Below, piece after piece: positions 11,001 to 22,378 of a DNA stretch of 64,000 nucleotides. How positions within the stretch are numbered: position 1 is the first letter of the stretch; every line of letters starts with the position of its first letter. Source of the stretch: Siphonodentalium dalli (Eukaryota > Mollusca > Scaphopoda > Gadilida > Siphonodentaliidae); assembly GCA_032622095.1 (NCBI GenBank), contig CP136069.1, forward strand, positions 50,638,760 to 50,702,759, given 5' to 3'. The translations under genes were made by a program, and so were the position numbers. The notes beneath the pieces are model-generated. The model ran no database searches, had not been told where the DNA came from, and saw nothing but the letters and a program-made list of their open reading frames with translations.

Positions 11001-12880
11001 GATTAATTTATATGCATTGTTATACACAGTACTGGTATATAAAGGTACTGAAAATATCTATATTACTAGTATACACAAAATAAACCATATATCATGGCTA
11101 TGGGTTCTAATATCCGAACATGACAGCTGAGAATTAAAGAGTGGTGGTTTCTCAATCATATCTAACCCTCCACGTTAGGAACATGCCATTAAATGTCATA
11201 AGTATAATCTAGCTTGAGGACAGAAGTGATCCATAAGGCATAAACCCCCCTTAATTCAACCAGGTCCTCGCGCGATGTATGGTCGATCACATGATGATCT
11301 AGGGGGGATTAGAATTGTTGTATAAAAACAGCACTGCATGTAAATATAAAATAAAATAGTGCTACATCTTATTACAGATTATTGCCATATATAATCAGTG
11401 ATTATACAGACAGTCTGACAAAATAAAGTTTCAGTGACACTCTATCCGAAGAGGGGAATAATTTCATCTGTTACAGTCAATGGAGCAATTATGAATCTGG
11501 AAAGGTGAAATTTCTAAGTAATACTAGATATCGACATGACGCGATAACATATAACGTAAATGCAATATGGCCGCTGGCGACCATTTTTTCCTATGAAATT
11601 AAAAAAATATTTGATAGCTCTCATCTGATAGATCAATATCAAGATAAATATGAAGTTTGGTGATGATCGGATGAGTGAAGTGGACTGTGGTGTGCGCTAA
11701 ACGGTTTAGTAATGCTTAAAAAGATTCTTACCTTAATATTTTTATGTTCACTTTATAAACTTCACTGAGTCATCTTTGTCATGTATTGAGTTTGATATCT
11801 TTTGTTAACAGTTTATAAATCATGTATGTCTCATGTTTGTTATTTTAATTTATGTGTTTATTATCATTAAATAAAGTTGCATTCCTTAAAAAGATTCTTA
11901 CCTCAATGTTTTTATGTTCACTTTATAAACTCCACTGAGTCATCTTTGTCATGTATTGAATTTGATATCTTTTGTTAACAGTTTATAAATTATGTATGTC
12001 TCGTGTTCGTTATTATATTATATACACTTTATAGTGTGTTTTCAGAACGAAAAAAAAAATGAATAAAATCAACAAATTTGTAAATTTAAAAACAATTCAA
12101 ACGTTGTTGTATTCCATGTCCCAGCCCGGACATATACACCAAATTTCAATAATATTCATTGAGAAACAACGGACCAAACGCTATATAACACCCGTATACA
12201 TCTTTTATTCCGAGCCGGACTCAGCCTCGGGTACATGTTATAGTAGGTACCGAATTGACACACGTCGACTGGGGCGAGTTGGCCCTGGAGCGATTAGGCC
12301 GATTAGGGCACCTTCTATAATTTACCGTATGTATCCGTTTACGCGTAGTTTACTTTAGAAAGTTCCGCAATTAATACCGTAAATAGAGCGACCATATTTG
12401 ACAGAGAATGCCTCTGTTATTGATTATCAAGTTGCTATACATTAAAAACGACAAATTCACATGCTCGTTCAAGCGCAGTAGTCTATTTTCCCCATGTTAA
12501 AGGACATCCACAAATACTAAATAACGCTAACCTACTGCCGAATGTTTTACACGACAACTGTTAACATATTTGGGCTGAATTCATCTGACGCGGTATTATT
12601 CCTCAAAATAAACAACAAAACCATCGTTACTTGGAAATGTAGTTTGGGCTAACATTTACATAAATCCTCCACATTATTTATCCCGACACACACGTCAGAT
12701 GAAAAACAGCCATGAAGTAAACGGCCAAATTGGCCGAAATGATTAAAATACTATAATTAATTACCATTTGGAACGTCTATGCCTCATGCAGAAGGTGCCC
12801 ATAGAGTAATAGAAAATAGCTGAAATTATAAAATCATTCCCCCTTTTTGGCTACCAGAATGCAGCAGAATTAAAACTTGT
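11001..12880. repeat. Gene-free stretch with a 169-bp-spaced direct repeat
   Basis: Two direct copies of about 130 bp lie at 11716-11848 and 11885-12013 (AAGATTCTTACCTTAATATT at the start, TCATCTTTGTCATGTATTGA inside). A fragment of the 165-bp repeat family is at about 11565-11715. The remainder (11001-11560 and 12014-12880) holds no recognised feature. Confidence 0.55.
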
Positions 12881-12950
12881 TTATTTTCAATGGAAGGGGA
12901 ATAACTCTATATCTAAATATATAGAGTTATTCCCCTTCCATTGAAAATAA
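12881..12950. repeat. Perfect 70-bp palindrome
   Basis: Arms of 32 bp starting TTATTTTCAATGGAAGGGGA around a 6-base centre CTAAAT. It can extrude as a cruciform or mark a foldback element reduced to its ends. Confidence 0.85.
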
Positions 12951-13145
12951 TCGACTTTGTGTAGAAATTTAGCACAGAACAGACGTCGAAATCTCAAGAA
13001 AAACAACATGTTCACATTATTACATCGAATAGGTTGATAATACAATGTTTTGGAGCTTCCTCTTTAAAACGGAATATAATATGGCGTATATTTTATATAA
13101 TGAGATCTGGGAGTTCGAAAATTAAGTGGGTCTTTAAAAACTAAC

Positions 13146-13388
13146 CTGAATTATATCTATGGAGATCACCGTAGATTTCCAACTCACACATTGTCATGAT
13201 ATCTCTAGGACCGTACGCCTGAATCCGTACATATCTCCCAATGACTGGACGTGTGCAGCTGAAATAAATATATTGGCCAGTTGTTCCTATTCCAGGGAAG
13301 TAGAAGCATTCGGATGTGAAACCTGTCATGTCAGCAGAGTTCTGCATACTTAATGACGTGTGAATCTTGAAGTTGCTCAGTCTTTCAG
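13146..13388 (-). CDS. F-type lectin domain, C-terminal half exon (domain 1)
   Basis: Exon of 243 bp with acceptor TTTTTACAG and donor CAG|GTTAGT, phase 1 at both ends. It follows 17061-17279 in frame, giving the junction NRGDCC-PERLSNF, which completes the RxDxxxxR F-lectin signature. Further landmarks are SECFYFPGIG, YFSC, GRYVRIQAYGPRD and MCELEIYG. Unlike the paralogue at 2278-2520 it reads on after EIYG through eight further residues (GDLHRYNS) to the donor, and the resulting phase fits the next lectin exon at 7034-7255. That makes it a good internal domain of a two-domain protein. No frameshift or stop. Confidence 0.78.
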
Positions 13389-13860
13389 CTGTAAAAATAA
13401 TGATGAGGCCACGTTCACACACTCGCGGGTATGTTTTATATGTTAACCAATGTAGTTACATATTGGAATCTGACCAGGTAACACATCTGACAGACTCAGC
13501 GAAAATCGCATCTAGCCCTCCGGAATGAGTGACAAGTCAGAATGGAGCACTGGTTGACGGAATATTAGCATTTCCGTTTGTCAACTTACATGTAGCTATA
13601 GTGAAAGAAATAGTGGCTTACAACCTATCCGTCATATAATTTGCCCACACAATGCAGGTGGTACAAACATGTATGGATGACATGATAAAGGGGAGGATGT
13701 CTGCTGGCATATTAAAGAAGAGGCTTAGTAAAATAATGACTAAGGTACCAATGCATCACAAAAATTAGCCCCTCGTTCTCTTGTATGACACACTGTTGAA
13801 GTGGAAGCTGTATCCTGGAGCGGTTTAATGGAATTTTGAAACGAGTTTTATGAAATACCT

Positions 13861-15108
13861 CCAAAAAAGCCGTTTTTATTTAATGCCAAAATATAATTTA
13901 GACATTTTTGGAAATTGTTTCGATAGGATCAACATCAGATGTAGACTGCTGACTCTGTGCAACACTAATCGTCATGTTACATTTCGTCTAGCAACAAAAT
14001 AGATAATCAAATACCGAGGCCGCGTTCACACAATTTCAAATTAGCCTGGCATTATTTGCAGTCATTTCGATACTATGTGAGAAATAAAAAAAACTATGTA
14101 GTCCCAGCTGTAGCGATGCAACGGAAATTTGCCTGTTAATAGCATGCAATTATCTCACAAGAATCAATGCTGGTATTTGAAGGCAAATGTTAGCATATAG
14201 CACATATATACAGGAATTTTACTTCTCATTAAAGATGCATTTTGCCTGTAAATAGCATGAGATAATTGCATGCTATTTACAGGCAACTTTCCGTTGCATC
14301 GCTACAGCTGGGACTACATAGTTTTTTTTATTTCTCACATAGTTAGCTGTGGCACAGATTCATTTCAAGAGCAGTTTTCCGTTTGTTTTCTGGAACATCA
14401 TACATTAATGTCATGTATCGAAATGACTGCAAATAATGCCAGGCTAATTTGAAATTGTGTGAACGCGGCCTCGGTATTTGATTATCTATTTTGTTGCTAG
14501 ACGAAATGTAACATGACGATTAGTGTTGCACAGAGTCAGCAGTCTACATCTGATGTTGATCCTATCGAAACAATTTCCAAAAATGTCTAAATTATATTTT
14601 GGCATTAAAGGTACTCAATCCGTAAAGAGGGTCGCCATCTCAACAGATTCCAACAACAACAATCCGATCAGAGGGTCCTATATTACTATTTCTTTGGCTT
14701 TGGGGGTAACAAATATTTGATTCGAGTCGAGGAACCCATCAAACAAAGCTCAGAGTTATTAGATATTGATTTTTGAAATGTGTTAATTGCTCGAGATGAG
14801 TACTAATAACTGCCGTCAATTTGGTAACCTGCTCGAGATTTTACGCCAAAACTCTATTCAAACAGACAAGGATGGATAACTCTATAATCAAGTGGTAATA
14901 ATAACGAAATTTTGACTGTCTTCTGGGCCAGAAAGAATTCCCGATAATGAAAAATAATTGATTTCTAAAATCGATATCTAACAAATTTGAGCTTTGATGG
15001 GTGACTTCCTCGACTCGAATCAAATATGTTTGACCCCCGAAGCCATTGAAATAGTAATTGAGAGGAGTTTTATCGGATTGAGTACCTTTAAATAAAAACG
15101 GCTTTTTT
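13861..15108. repeat. Inverted duplication (about 370-bp arms), right arm split by a MITE
   Basis: The segment 13861-14245 is repeated in reverse complement from about 14250 to 14608 and, after the TTAA-flanked element, 15087-15108. The centre is near 14255, where GCCTGTAAATAGCATG meets its complement. The right arm keeps bases that the left arm has lost (a block near 14340-14410 matching 3190-3250 of copy 2), so the arms were not made by simple recent fold-over of the present left arm. Confidence 0.75.
14609..15086. mobile_element. TTAA-flanked palindromic MITE (AGGTACTCAATCC family), full length
   Basis: A 478-bp element with ends AGGTACTCAATCCG and CGGATTGAGTACCT, flanked by TTAA on both sides (14605-14608, 15087-15090). 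The matching left palindrome arm (near 13875) has a single uninterrupted TTAA, which proves the insertion and the TTAA duplication. The body is an imperfect hairpin. The TTAA target suggests piggyBac-type mobilisation, though the AGG end is not the usual CCC. Other copies: 39395-39594, 40247-40434, 47570-47817, 53539-54195, 58830-59297. Confidence 0.8.
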
Positions 15109-15538
15109 TCTATTAAATCGCCTCACACACGTCTATATTTGAGAGACATAAGGCCCAACGGTCGAAGACGATTTCCATATGCTAGTTTATTTAGAGCACG
15201 AACAAGTTATATAACCCAGCCATCACTAATCTTATCAAGCCTCAGACAGCTATCCTCAATTGGCCGATTGAATATAAGTTTACTGAACGCGTTATGCTTT
15301 ATCTGGTAGATCGTGCAGAGCGGAAATCTCACTACGCAAGATTATCCATTAACCACAGTATTCAGTAATCCTAATCGTCATGGTTATTTTAGCGAAACGA
15401 ATGTTTTGGCCTCACATGAGTTTTACGACTACAAAGAGTTAAAGGTGGATTATCTCTTCCACAATATTACCTATATAGTTTCCTGGGTGTGAAATAATAA
15501 ATACGAATCGAAGACCCCGGAAACGAGTCTATCAATTA

Positions 15539-16429
15539 TTGTAATACGACCCTGCCTAACTATGCTTAAAAGCCATGTCCTGATTGGCCAGTGGCCCGAG
15601 TTACCATGGCTATCTCGTTCCAGTTTTGTGGTACAATTCTACTTTTTCCAATTGTACCACGAAAACAATCGGTTTATTCAGATCGCCGCACGCGACTTTT
15701 CCCGTCTTTTCTAACTCCGCGCAAACGGGGCATCAACGGAGTACACCCGCACCCGTATCCCTTTGAATTTTGCTACATCTTGACAATCTTGCAATTTTTC
15801 TAGCGATTTGTCGCTTGAAACCAGTTTGGTTGCCAATGAATATGGTCCAAATGATGTTATGGTATATTGATATATGTTACGACGACCAAAGAAAGTTACT
15901 TAATAAGTATATTAAATGACAAAATAAATCCATGGGGCCGGGCTGTGCATTCGTCGATTCGAATCTCGATCATATTCGATATTTCGGAATCAAGTTGAAA
16001 ATGAAAGCGTTTGTTCACCAGTACAGAAGGGGAATAAGATTAGTTTAGTAAACTAGATCATTTAGATCGCTTTGTGTAAGGAAAATGGTCCATAGTCGAT
16101 GATCATATTCATGTTGTCCCAACAACGTTCAAAACAGAAATGACCCAATCGTATTTCCTGTACAATTTAAATGAAACGCACGGGCGCCGCTGAAAACACA
16201 TCGTTTTTTAGCCAATCACAACGATTATTTCTAGAAGAGGTGCCTCGAAAAGTCAACGGGGGAATTTCATAACAAGACAAGACATTACCAGAGTACTCCA
16301 TGCAAAGAAATCGAGTACGCCCAATACGAATTACACCACGAAATGTTTTCTCACCTGAGACCGAAAAAGCGCAGCATTTCGTTGACTATTCAGTCGAATT
16401 GTGACCATAAACTTTCAGTCGTATTACAA
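15539..16429. mobile_element. Insertion with 12-bp TIRs in lectin intron
   Basis: An 891-bp stretch bounded by TTGTAATACGAC and GTCGTATTACAA, absent from the other lectin copy, which reads straight from CTATCAATTA to ATATTGATTT. No transposase frame is present. Superfamily unknown because the neighbouring hairpin (16430-16576) entered at the same site and hides the target duplication. Confidence 0.6.
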
Positions 16430-16576
16430 AAGAAATAAATACACGGTGTATCGGTGTGTATGGTCAAGTTGTACCACAAAAAACTGATTGTAGGACTCCG
16501 CTACGCGTCGTCCTACAATCAGTTTTTTGTGGTACAACTTGACCATACACACCTCTACACCGTGTATTTATTTCTT
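16430..16576. repeat. Perfect-arm foldback hairpin
   Basis: Arms of about 65 bp (AAGAAATAAATACACGGTGT outward, CTGATTGTAGGAC inward) around a short CG-rich loop (TCCGCTACGCGTC). Also absent from the other lectin copy, so it belongs to the same compound insertion. Confidence 0.8.
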
Positions 16577-17060
16577 AAATATTGATTTTATTTGGATTTG
16601 TTTTCATGTAAAATAACTCTGTGCCGTTCAATAATGGTCCCTGATATTCATGACCGTCTTATTTGTTTGCATGTTTTTGTTATTTTCAGTTATTTTAATC
16701 ATCGAAAATAAGCATATGATACACTCTAGGTCATATTCACTTGATTCGAACTTAATACTACAATAGATACAATCAATCAGAGATAGTTTGCGGCTCGCAT
16801 TCGCTCGGAGCACCACGCTGGAGGCCTCTATCTAAAGATATTCTATTTATAGAACAAAGAAGTGTCCCATTAATTGAATAAAATAATATCGAAATAAAGT
16901 TAATATTAATTGCTAGAATCGTTTCCGGCAGGGATTTCCAACTCATACGGATTATTTCATACGCAGGAAACTATTTAAAATGTGTTATTTAAAGAGATAA
17001 TCGATCTTTTAAACGTAGTCGTAACTCTATCCGTGATTTGCGAAATATCCCTATACTCAC

Positions 17061-17279
17061 GACAGCAGTCGCCACGGTTTACGACCAAACCACCATCGAT
17101 GCGATAAACATCGCCAAGGTCAACAATAAGCCACGGGTTATCTTCAGCGTTTGTGGCCGTACACGTGAGTGTGGACCAGTCCGTATCCTTGTTGCCGTCC
17201 GTCGCATGAATTGCTCGTGCCGCTGGGTTATTGTCATAGGTCGTAGACTGCCAAGCTGGCTTTAACAGGGCGATATTTA
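17061..17279 (-). CDS. F-type lectin domain, N-terminal half exon (domain 1)
   Basis: Exon of 219 bp between acceptor TTTTTCAG and donor C|GTGAGT, phase 1 at both ends. It encodes NIALLKPAWQSTTYDNN, ARAIHATDG, DTDWSTLTCTAT, EDNPWLIVDLGDVYRIDGG and NRGDCC: the first half of an F-type lectin domain, about 73 of the usual 140-150 residues. The residue in the CTxT position, where fucose-binding members usually have histidine, is alanine, so classic fucose binding is uncertain. A signal-peptide exon should lie upstream (above 17.3 kb) but none was found in the window. Its duplicate is 7034-7255. Confidence 0.78.
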
Positions 17280-17607
17280 CTGAAAAATGCATATCAGATA
17301 TATAAGTATAATTGGTGTTAACGATGAGTAGTTAGGCTGTGGCTAGTGATATTATCGCCCCTTGCATTGTGTACACGGCGGTTTGGTTTAGTGTGGGTTA
17401 CCATCGTATCACTATGTTGCAACGGATCACTTTGATTGCATTATACATGTATCAAGTCAGTGGATAATGAAAGAGTCTGGACTATACTTAGTTGGTCACA
17501 TGTAATGATGGCTGTGTTTCGGTTATCATTATACCAATGTATAGTCCAAGCTGCACAGCAGAGTGTAGTCCCCTGCCACGTTGGCCTGACCACTACCAGC
17601 ACGTACA

Positions 17608-18033
17608 CATATGAGAAAATTATTTTATTTAATATTTTGGTCGGTTACAATTCATTCTTCATTAATCTGAACTCTGAACTGAATAAACATGCTATATATT
17701 GTTACGTATATATACATGATGGCAGTGGTCAGACCAGCGTAGAGAGGGCAGTGAACTCTGTCTTGCAGTTTGCATGCAGTCAACTAAAGTAGAGAATATT
17801 ATCAACCTTGATGGGTGACCATTTTTATCACGTTACCGCTTTACGTTTTCAATAAGTGTGTGAATAGACACATTTCGAATAATGAACTAATATTGATAAG
17901 AATTACGAATAGCTAAAAGAGTAGTCGTAATTTTATCAATAGTCCAGAAACATTTTCGCAGAATAATTGACAACTATTGTTATCCACACTAAATTCAAAG
18001 TTGCTAAATTGACCGGTGAACTTTTACTACTCA
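17608..18033. other. No feature recognised
   Basis: AT-rich DNA upstream of the first lectin exon. It may contain the upstream intron or promoter, but no splice-flanked frame or core promoter could be supported. Confidence 0.35.
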
Positions 18034-18271
18034 GAGTCGTTATTTCGTGGGAGAATCTGGATTCATATTACGGATTACACTCCGTACGACGTGGTTCGGT
18101 AAACGAACAGACCAGAATCGTTATTTCGTCGTAATCGGGATTCAGATTCTGATTCCGATTACGGAATCAGAACATTCATAACGTAAACAAACCGACTGAT
18201 TCTGGTCTGTTCACGTCGTACGGAGTGTAATCCGTTATCTGAATCCAGATTCTCCAACGAAATAACGACTC
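18034..18271. mobile_element. Foldback element (GAGTCGTTATTTCG ends)
   Basis: Ends GAGTCGTTATTTCG and CGAAATAACGACTC, with inner inverted blocks CTGGATTC...TTACGGATTACACTCCGTACG. A second diverged copy lies at about 26594-26806, sharing ATCTGAATCCAGATTCT and AACGACTCTGAG. No protein coding. Confidence 0.7.
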
Positions 18272-18430
18272 ACTGGCTTTGCCGAATTGATCGCACCCTG
18301 TTCATATTTCGCGCCAAGTTGTGACAATTGGGTAAGGTCGCTCGCACTGTGTCTGTTTCGCAACACCCATGCGTTGGAAATGGTACCTCATTATGTGCAG
18401 TGAAAGATATTGTCAGCATGATAGCCACAT

Positions 18431-18655
18431 TATCAAATCCAGTCGTAAGTCGGGATTTTTTTTACCCTGTGCCAATGCATTCTCTTATATATGCGAGTCG
18501 ACCATAGGTCGCCTCGCATATATAAGAGAATGCATTGGCCTAACAATTTTTTATCATTTTTTTTAAATAAATGTTTCTTACAATTTTTAGGACATAAAAT
18601 AAAAAACATCCATTACCCTGCAGGGAGCCCCACACATGTTCAGGTTAATCAGGGT
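18431..18655. mobile_element. Truncated hairpin element (GTGACCCGCC family)
   Basis: Left part only: TATCAAATCCAGTCGTAAGT, then the 69-bp hairpin at 18471-18539 and the interior down to the GGGAGCCCCACACATG block. The outermost terminus and the right half are missing. Full copies are 20196-20646 and 35605-36077. Confidence 0.75.
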
Positions 18656-19235
18656 AATAATTGTCCCACGCCTTGAAACGGGGTACCTGTATAATGTGTG
18701 TAATACATGGATCGATTATTAATAGTATTACGTCTAAACAGAATCCACCGAAAACTCACATGGGTACTGTGGGAACCGACGTCAGTTTTCATATTTTGCA
18801 TACATTTATCGCAGAGGATTTTCAATATGTGGTGTGAAAAAGGTTCTCGCACACCATGAACACAATTTCGCATTCCATCCCACTCTGTCACCATGCATTC
18901 CGTCCCATCGCTGCCACAATTACTGCCACCAATCCATCCCACACCTGTCGGCATGGCAGGAGTGTGATTACAGGGTGGCAGGGGTGGCGTGGACTGGTGG
19001 AAGGGGATGGGTATAATGTGGAACGGGTGGGACGAGATGGTGGCCAATGTGGAGTGGTGAGATGGTGACAGGAGTGGGGAGCTTTTTGTGTAATTTCTTA
19101 CCATTAAAAATCAATGGAACTAAACGCAGCCTCATGTTTCGTTGGCTATTCGCGGATTGTCGCATGAAAACAGTTTGTGATTACGTCGGCAAGTTATTTT
19201 CATGCTCGAATCCACAAATATCCAGCGAAAAGACT
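18656..19235. other. No gene supported
   Basis: Open frames occur on both strands over about 18650-19160, but they overlap each other, lack domain signals and are proline/histidine-rich through simple composition (CATCCCAC and GGTGGGA-like words). No splice or promoter evidence. Confidence 0.4.
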
Positions 19236-19672
19236 ACGTTTATCTCCTATAGTTAGTGTCGCTACACATGAGACGAGATCTCCTATAGTTAGTGTCGCTA
19301 CACATGAGGCGAGATCTCCTATAGTTAGTGTCGCTACACATGAGACGAGATTATCTCCTATAGTTAGTGTCGCTACACATGAGACGAGATCTCCTATAGT
19401 TAATGTCGCTACACATGAGACGAGATCTCCTATAGTTAGTGTCGCTACACATGAGACGAGATTATCTCCTATAGTTAGTGTCGCTACACATGATTAAGAC
19501 GAGATTATCTCCTATAGTTAGTGTTGCTACACATGATTAAGACGAGATTATCTCCTATAGTTAGTGTCGCTACACATGGTTAAGACGAGATTATCTCCTA
19601 TAGTTAGTGTCGCTACACATGATTAAGACGAGATTATCTCCTATAGTTAGTGTCGCTACACATGAGACGAGA
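19236..19672. repeat. Minisatellite, 36-44 bp unit, about 11 copies
   Basis: The unit starts TCTCCTATAGTTAGTGTCGC and continues TACACATGAGACGAGA. The early units are 36 or 39 bp, so one frame stays open as a 12-13 residue repeat (SPIVSVATHETR). Later units gain GATTAAGAC, which puts in a stop. Homogeneous copies suggest recent expansion. Confidence 0.9.
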
Positions 19673-20195
19673 TTATTTATTTTTTAGACCAAATTTAAAT
19701 TATTTTACTACTATCAATTATTGTTCTAACTGGAATAGCGACCATTAGAAACCTTCCAGCCATTAGGATGTTGGGTTGGATAATATTCAACTGTTGGCCC
19801 CTTGAGGTACCATTGGAAAACTCCAAACTCAATGTATTGCAAATATAATTCCTCGGTTCAAGGTGGGTGTGCAGTTGGCAATTTCAATGTGGACACCCTC
19901 TCCCAACGGAGACCTTCTGGTAACATCTCTGTCCATCCGTAAATTTAAATTCAAATTGTAATTTTGCTAAAGACCGCTTTTGCAAACTCACATTTACATG
20001 TGTAGTTAGCGGTTAAAGACGTGTTGCGATCCATATGTGAACCATGTACGTCAACTTACATCCAGATCTGAGGCCTGCGGCACGATCATTACCAGCAGAA
20101 ACACTTGACTGGCATTCTCCTCTTGATATGGCGAGCCAGAAAATGACTATCGCCAACATTTTGAGCAAGGAACGTAATCTGTTGATGTAAAATAA
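19673..20195. other. Gene-free; diverged hAT-like right end
   Basis: About 19855-19930 matches the right end of the element at 9878-10992 (GGTGTGCAGTTGG, GACACCCTC, CCAACGGAGACC, ACATCTCTG). The remainder is not recognised. Confidence 0.45.
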
Positions 20196-20646
20196 TATAT
20201 ATGTGACCCGCCATATCAAATCCAGTCGTAAGTCGGGATTTTTTTTACCCTGTGCCAATGCATTCTCTTATATATGCGAGTCAACCATAGGTCGCCTCGC
20301 ATATATAAGAGAATGCATTGGCCTAACAATTTTTTATAATTTTTTTTTAAATAAATGTTTCTTACAATTTTTAGGACATAAAATAAAAAAACATCCATTA
20401 CCCTACAGGGAGCCCCACACATATATAGAAGCATATAGAAGAGTGTCGTCTGCTCATGTTTGTCTGGGGCTCTGTATGGGTGAAATTATAAAATTATTAA
20501 AATTGTAAAAAATTGTTAGGCCAATGCATTCTCTTATATATGCGAGGCGACCTATGGTCGACTCGCATATATAAGAGAATGCATTGGCACAGGGTAAACA
20601 AATCCCGACTTACGACTGGATTTGATATGGCGGGTCACATATATCA
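20196..20646. mobile_element. Hairpin element with GTGACCCGCC ends, full copy
   Basis: Long inverted repeats begin ATATATGTGACCCGCCATAT and continue CAAATCCAGTCGTAAGTCG before each end's 69-bp hairpin (20254-20322 and 20520-20588). The hairpin starts GCCAATGCATTCTCTTATAT, and the right hairpin is the reverse complement of the left. The interior of about 200 bp contains GGGAGCCCCACACATATATAG. Flanks are ATATAT on both sides, so the exact border and a possible TA duplication are ambiguous. Confidence 0.85.
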
Positions 20647-21576
20647 GAGTATCAATACATTTAGGGTGTTGTCATTGTGTTGCATGTATTCACAATTGGT
20701 TCCGTTCTCATGATCAGTCAAAGCACTGCGTGTGTTATAACAAAGGCGATCAAAATATATTAATCATAACTCAATCTTGAAGATAAAATGTATTGACATG
20801 AAATGCAATATATTTCAAAGTAACATATTAAACTTAATTGGAAAACGTTATTTTAAAACCATGTACCGACTCTATTCTTTTACAGTATACTCATATGGTA
20901 TTACACATATTCATGAGTTTTACATGAATACAAAATGCAAAAAAATACATTTGTTTGCTTAATGTCATTTATTTTGTTCATGTAACCTTCTTCATCTTAC
21001 AATTCCAATTCAGACATATTACTTGGTCTCAATATTCGGTGATGTGTATCATTATTATGTGAAATTTTCTTCACGAGACGGTACATTATATGTACAGCCT
21101 ATAGGCCTATATATACAGGATTTCATATATGTATACAGGATATCACCTTTTTATTTTTACATAAAAATTAAATTAAATTGTTTCTTAGAAGGCTAATAGA
21201 TATCGATTTTGGTCTAAGAAAACCGCATGGCACTGCAGAGGTATGGCTTTTTGTTTTTAATTTTGTTTGTGTTATTATTTATTGAGTATAATAATTTGTT
21301 TTTGTATTTATTTGTTTGTGTTTTAGTATACAAGGTTGCTGTTAACGAGCCGAAGGACCCTTCCGGTATGACATGTGAGCGGTGAGGACGATTTAAATTA
21401 TTAAAACGCAAACTATCATAAAAAAACAGACAACTAATGTAAAAAAAAAAGTAGTCAGGAACATCAAATAAGTCAGCAGGAGTTCGAGACGACCAGCAAA
21501 TACGACCAGTTAGCCATTTTAAATACGAACTCACGAGAATAGGTGACAAGAACGCGACATACAGAATCGGGGGGAA
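20647..21576. other. No gene recognised
   Basis: AT-rich stretch with short frames of low complexity. Toward 21.4-21.57 kb it may be the 5' leader of the retroelement fragment that follows. Confidence 0.35.
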
Positions 21577-22378
21577 ATGGAAACGAGACGAAACCAATCC
21601 GAAAAGAGTAAGGACAAAGAAAAAAAAAATATTGAAAATCTACCAATGTAAGTCATTTGAGGACATTACCAAGTGCTTCCAAAATCTTCATACATCAATC
21701 ATAGGGGAAATAGGTGAAGTAGAAATCAAAGTGGAAAATCTGACTAAAAAGTGATCGATATCGAAAATGTAAATGACGAATCGAAGAAGAGAGTTTCTAA
21801 TATTCAAGACAAGGTGGAGGAATATGAAAAAACATTTCGCTGAAATCGAATCCACATATGAGCAGAAACTTACTGGAATGGAAATAAACTGAGTGAAGCA
21901 AAAGTTCAGAGGAAATGATTGAAAATAAACTCCACGAGCCAGATAATTCTGTGACAAAGCTGGACCTGTGGGGACGCAAATGGAACGTTGTAGTTAAAGG
22001 CGTTATTGGCAGCAAACACGAATCTACATCAGAAACTTTAAAATTAGTGTTGTCGTCCTTAAAAAGAACCCTCCGAATTTCAACAAATCGAGTTTTTGCG
22101 GCCTGTCATTGGCTCATTTCTTGCCTTCAGATAAACCAGATGCCTCAGATATAATCATACTATTCTTGAATCCAGACGACAGAGACTTAGTGCTGGAAAC
22201 GGCTAGAACACTCAAAGTGGGGTCATGATACGGCATATCGGGTTACCTTCCACCAAACCTTGGAAAACTTCGTTCACAACCTTTGAAACAAAAAAGTGAA
22301 CTGCCTGATGACGAGAAGAAGAAAACGAAACTAGTGTACAACAAGAAGCAACCTTATCTCAAACTAGGAAGAAAATGA
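21577..22378 (+). pseudogene. Decayed LINE ORF1-like gene
   Basis: A lysine/glutamate-rich start (METRRNQSEKSKDKEK) is followed after frameshifts by a coiled-coil-like stretch (FEDITKCFQNLH, EVEIKVENLTKK), then an RRM-like region (WNVVVKGVIGSKHES, RVFAACHWLIS) and a C-terminal domain (FLNPDDRDLVLETARTLK, LPPNLGKLRS, DEKKKTKLVYNKKQPY) up to TGA at 22376-22378. This order of coiled coil, RRM and CTD is that of the RNA-binding ORF1 protein of L1/CR1-like elements. At least three frameshifts or stops (around 21659, 21753 and 22226) show it is dead. No reverse transcriptase follows in the window. Confidence 0.55.

Larger units (their letters stand above)
13142..17607. repeat. Segmental duplication, copy 1 (pairs with 2274-7600)
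   Basis: Same-orientation partner of the left copy. Extra material in this copy: a palindromic duplication with a TTAA-flanked element (about 13861-15108) and an insertion at 15539-16577. The right edge is near 17607, where both copies read CACGTTGGCCTGACCACTAC and then diverge. The 15109-15538 and 16578-17060 parts are plain intron sequence matching the other copy. Confidence 0.8.

Noticed and set aside
18649-19104. 151-codon minus-strand frame
   Set aside because: Overlaps frames on the other strand, composition-driven proline/histidine content, no domain, no start context or splice sites.
19177-19497. 106-codon frame with a repeated 12-residue motif
   Set aside because: Produced by 36- and 39-bp minisatellite units; later units with a 4-base change close the frame, so there is no selection for coding.
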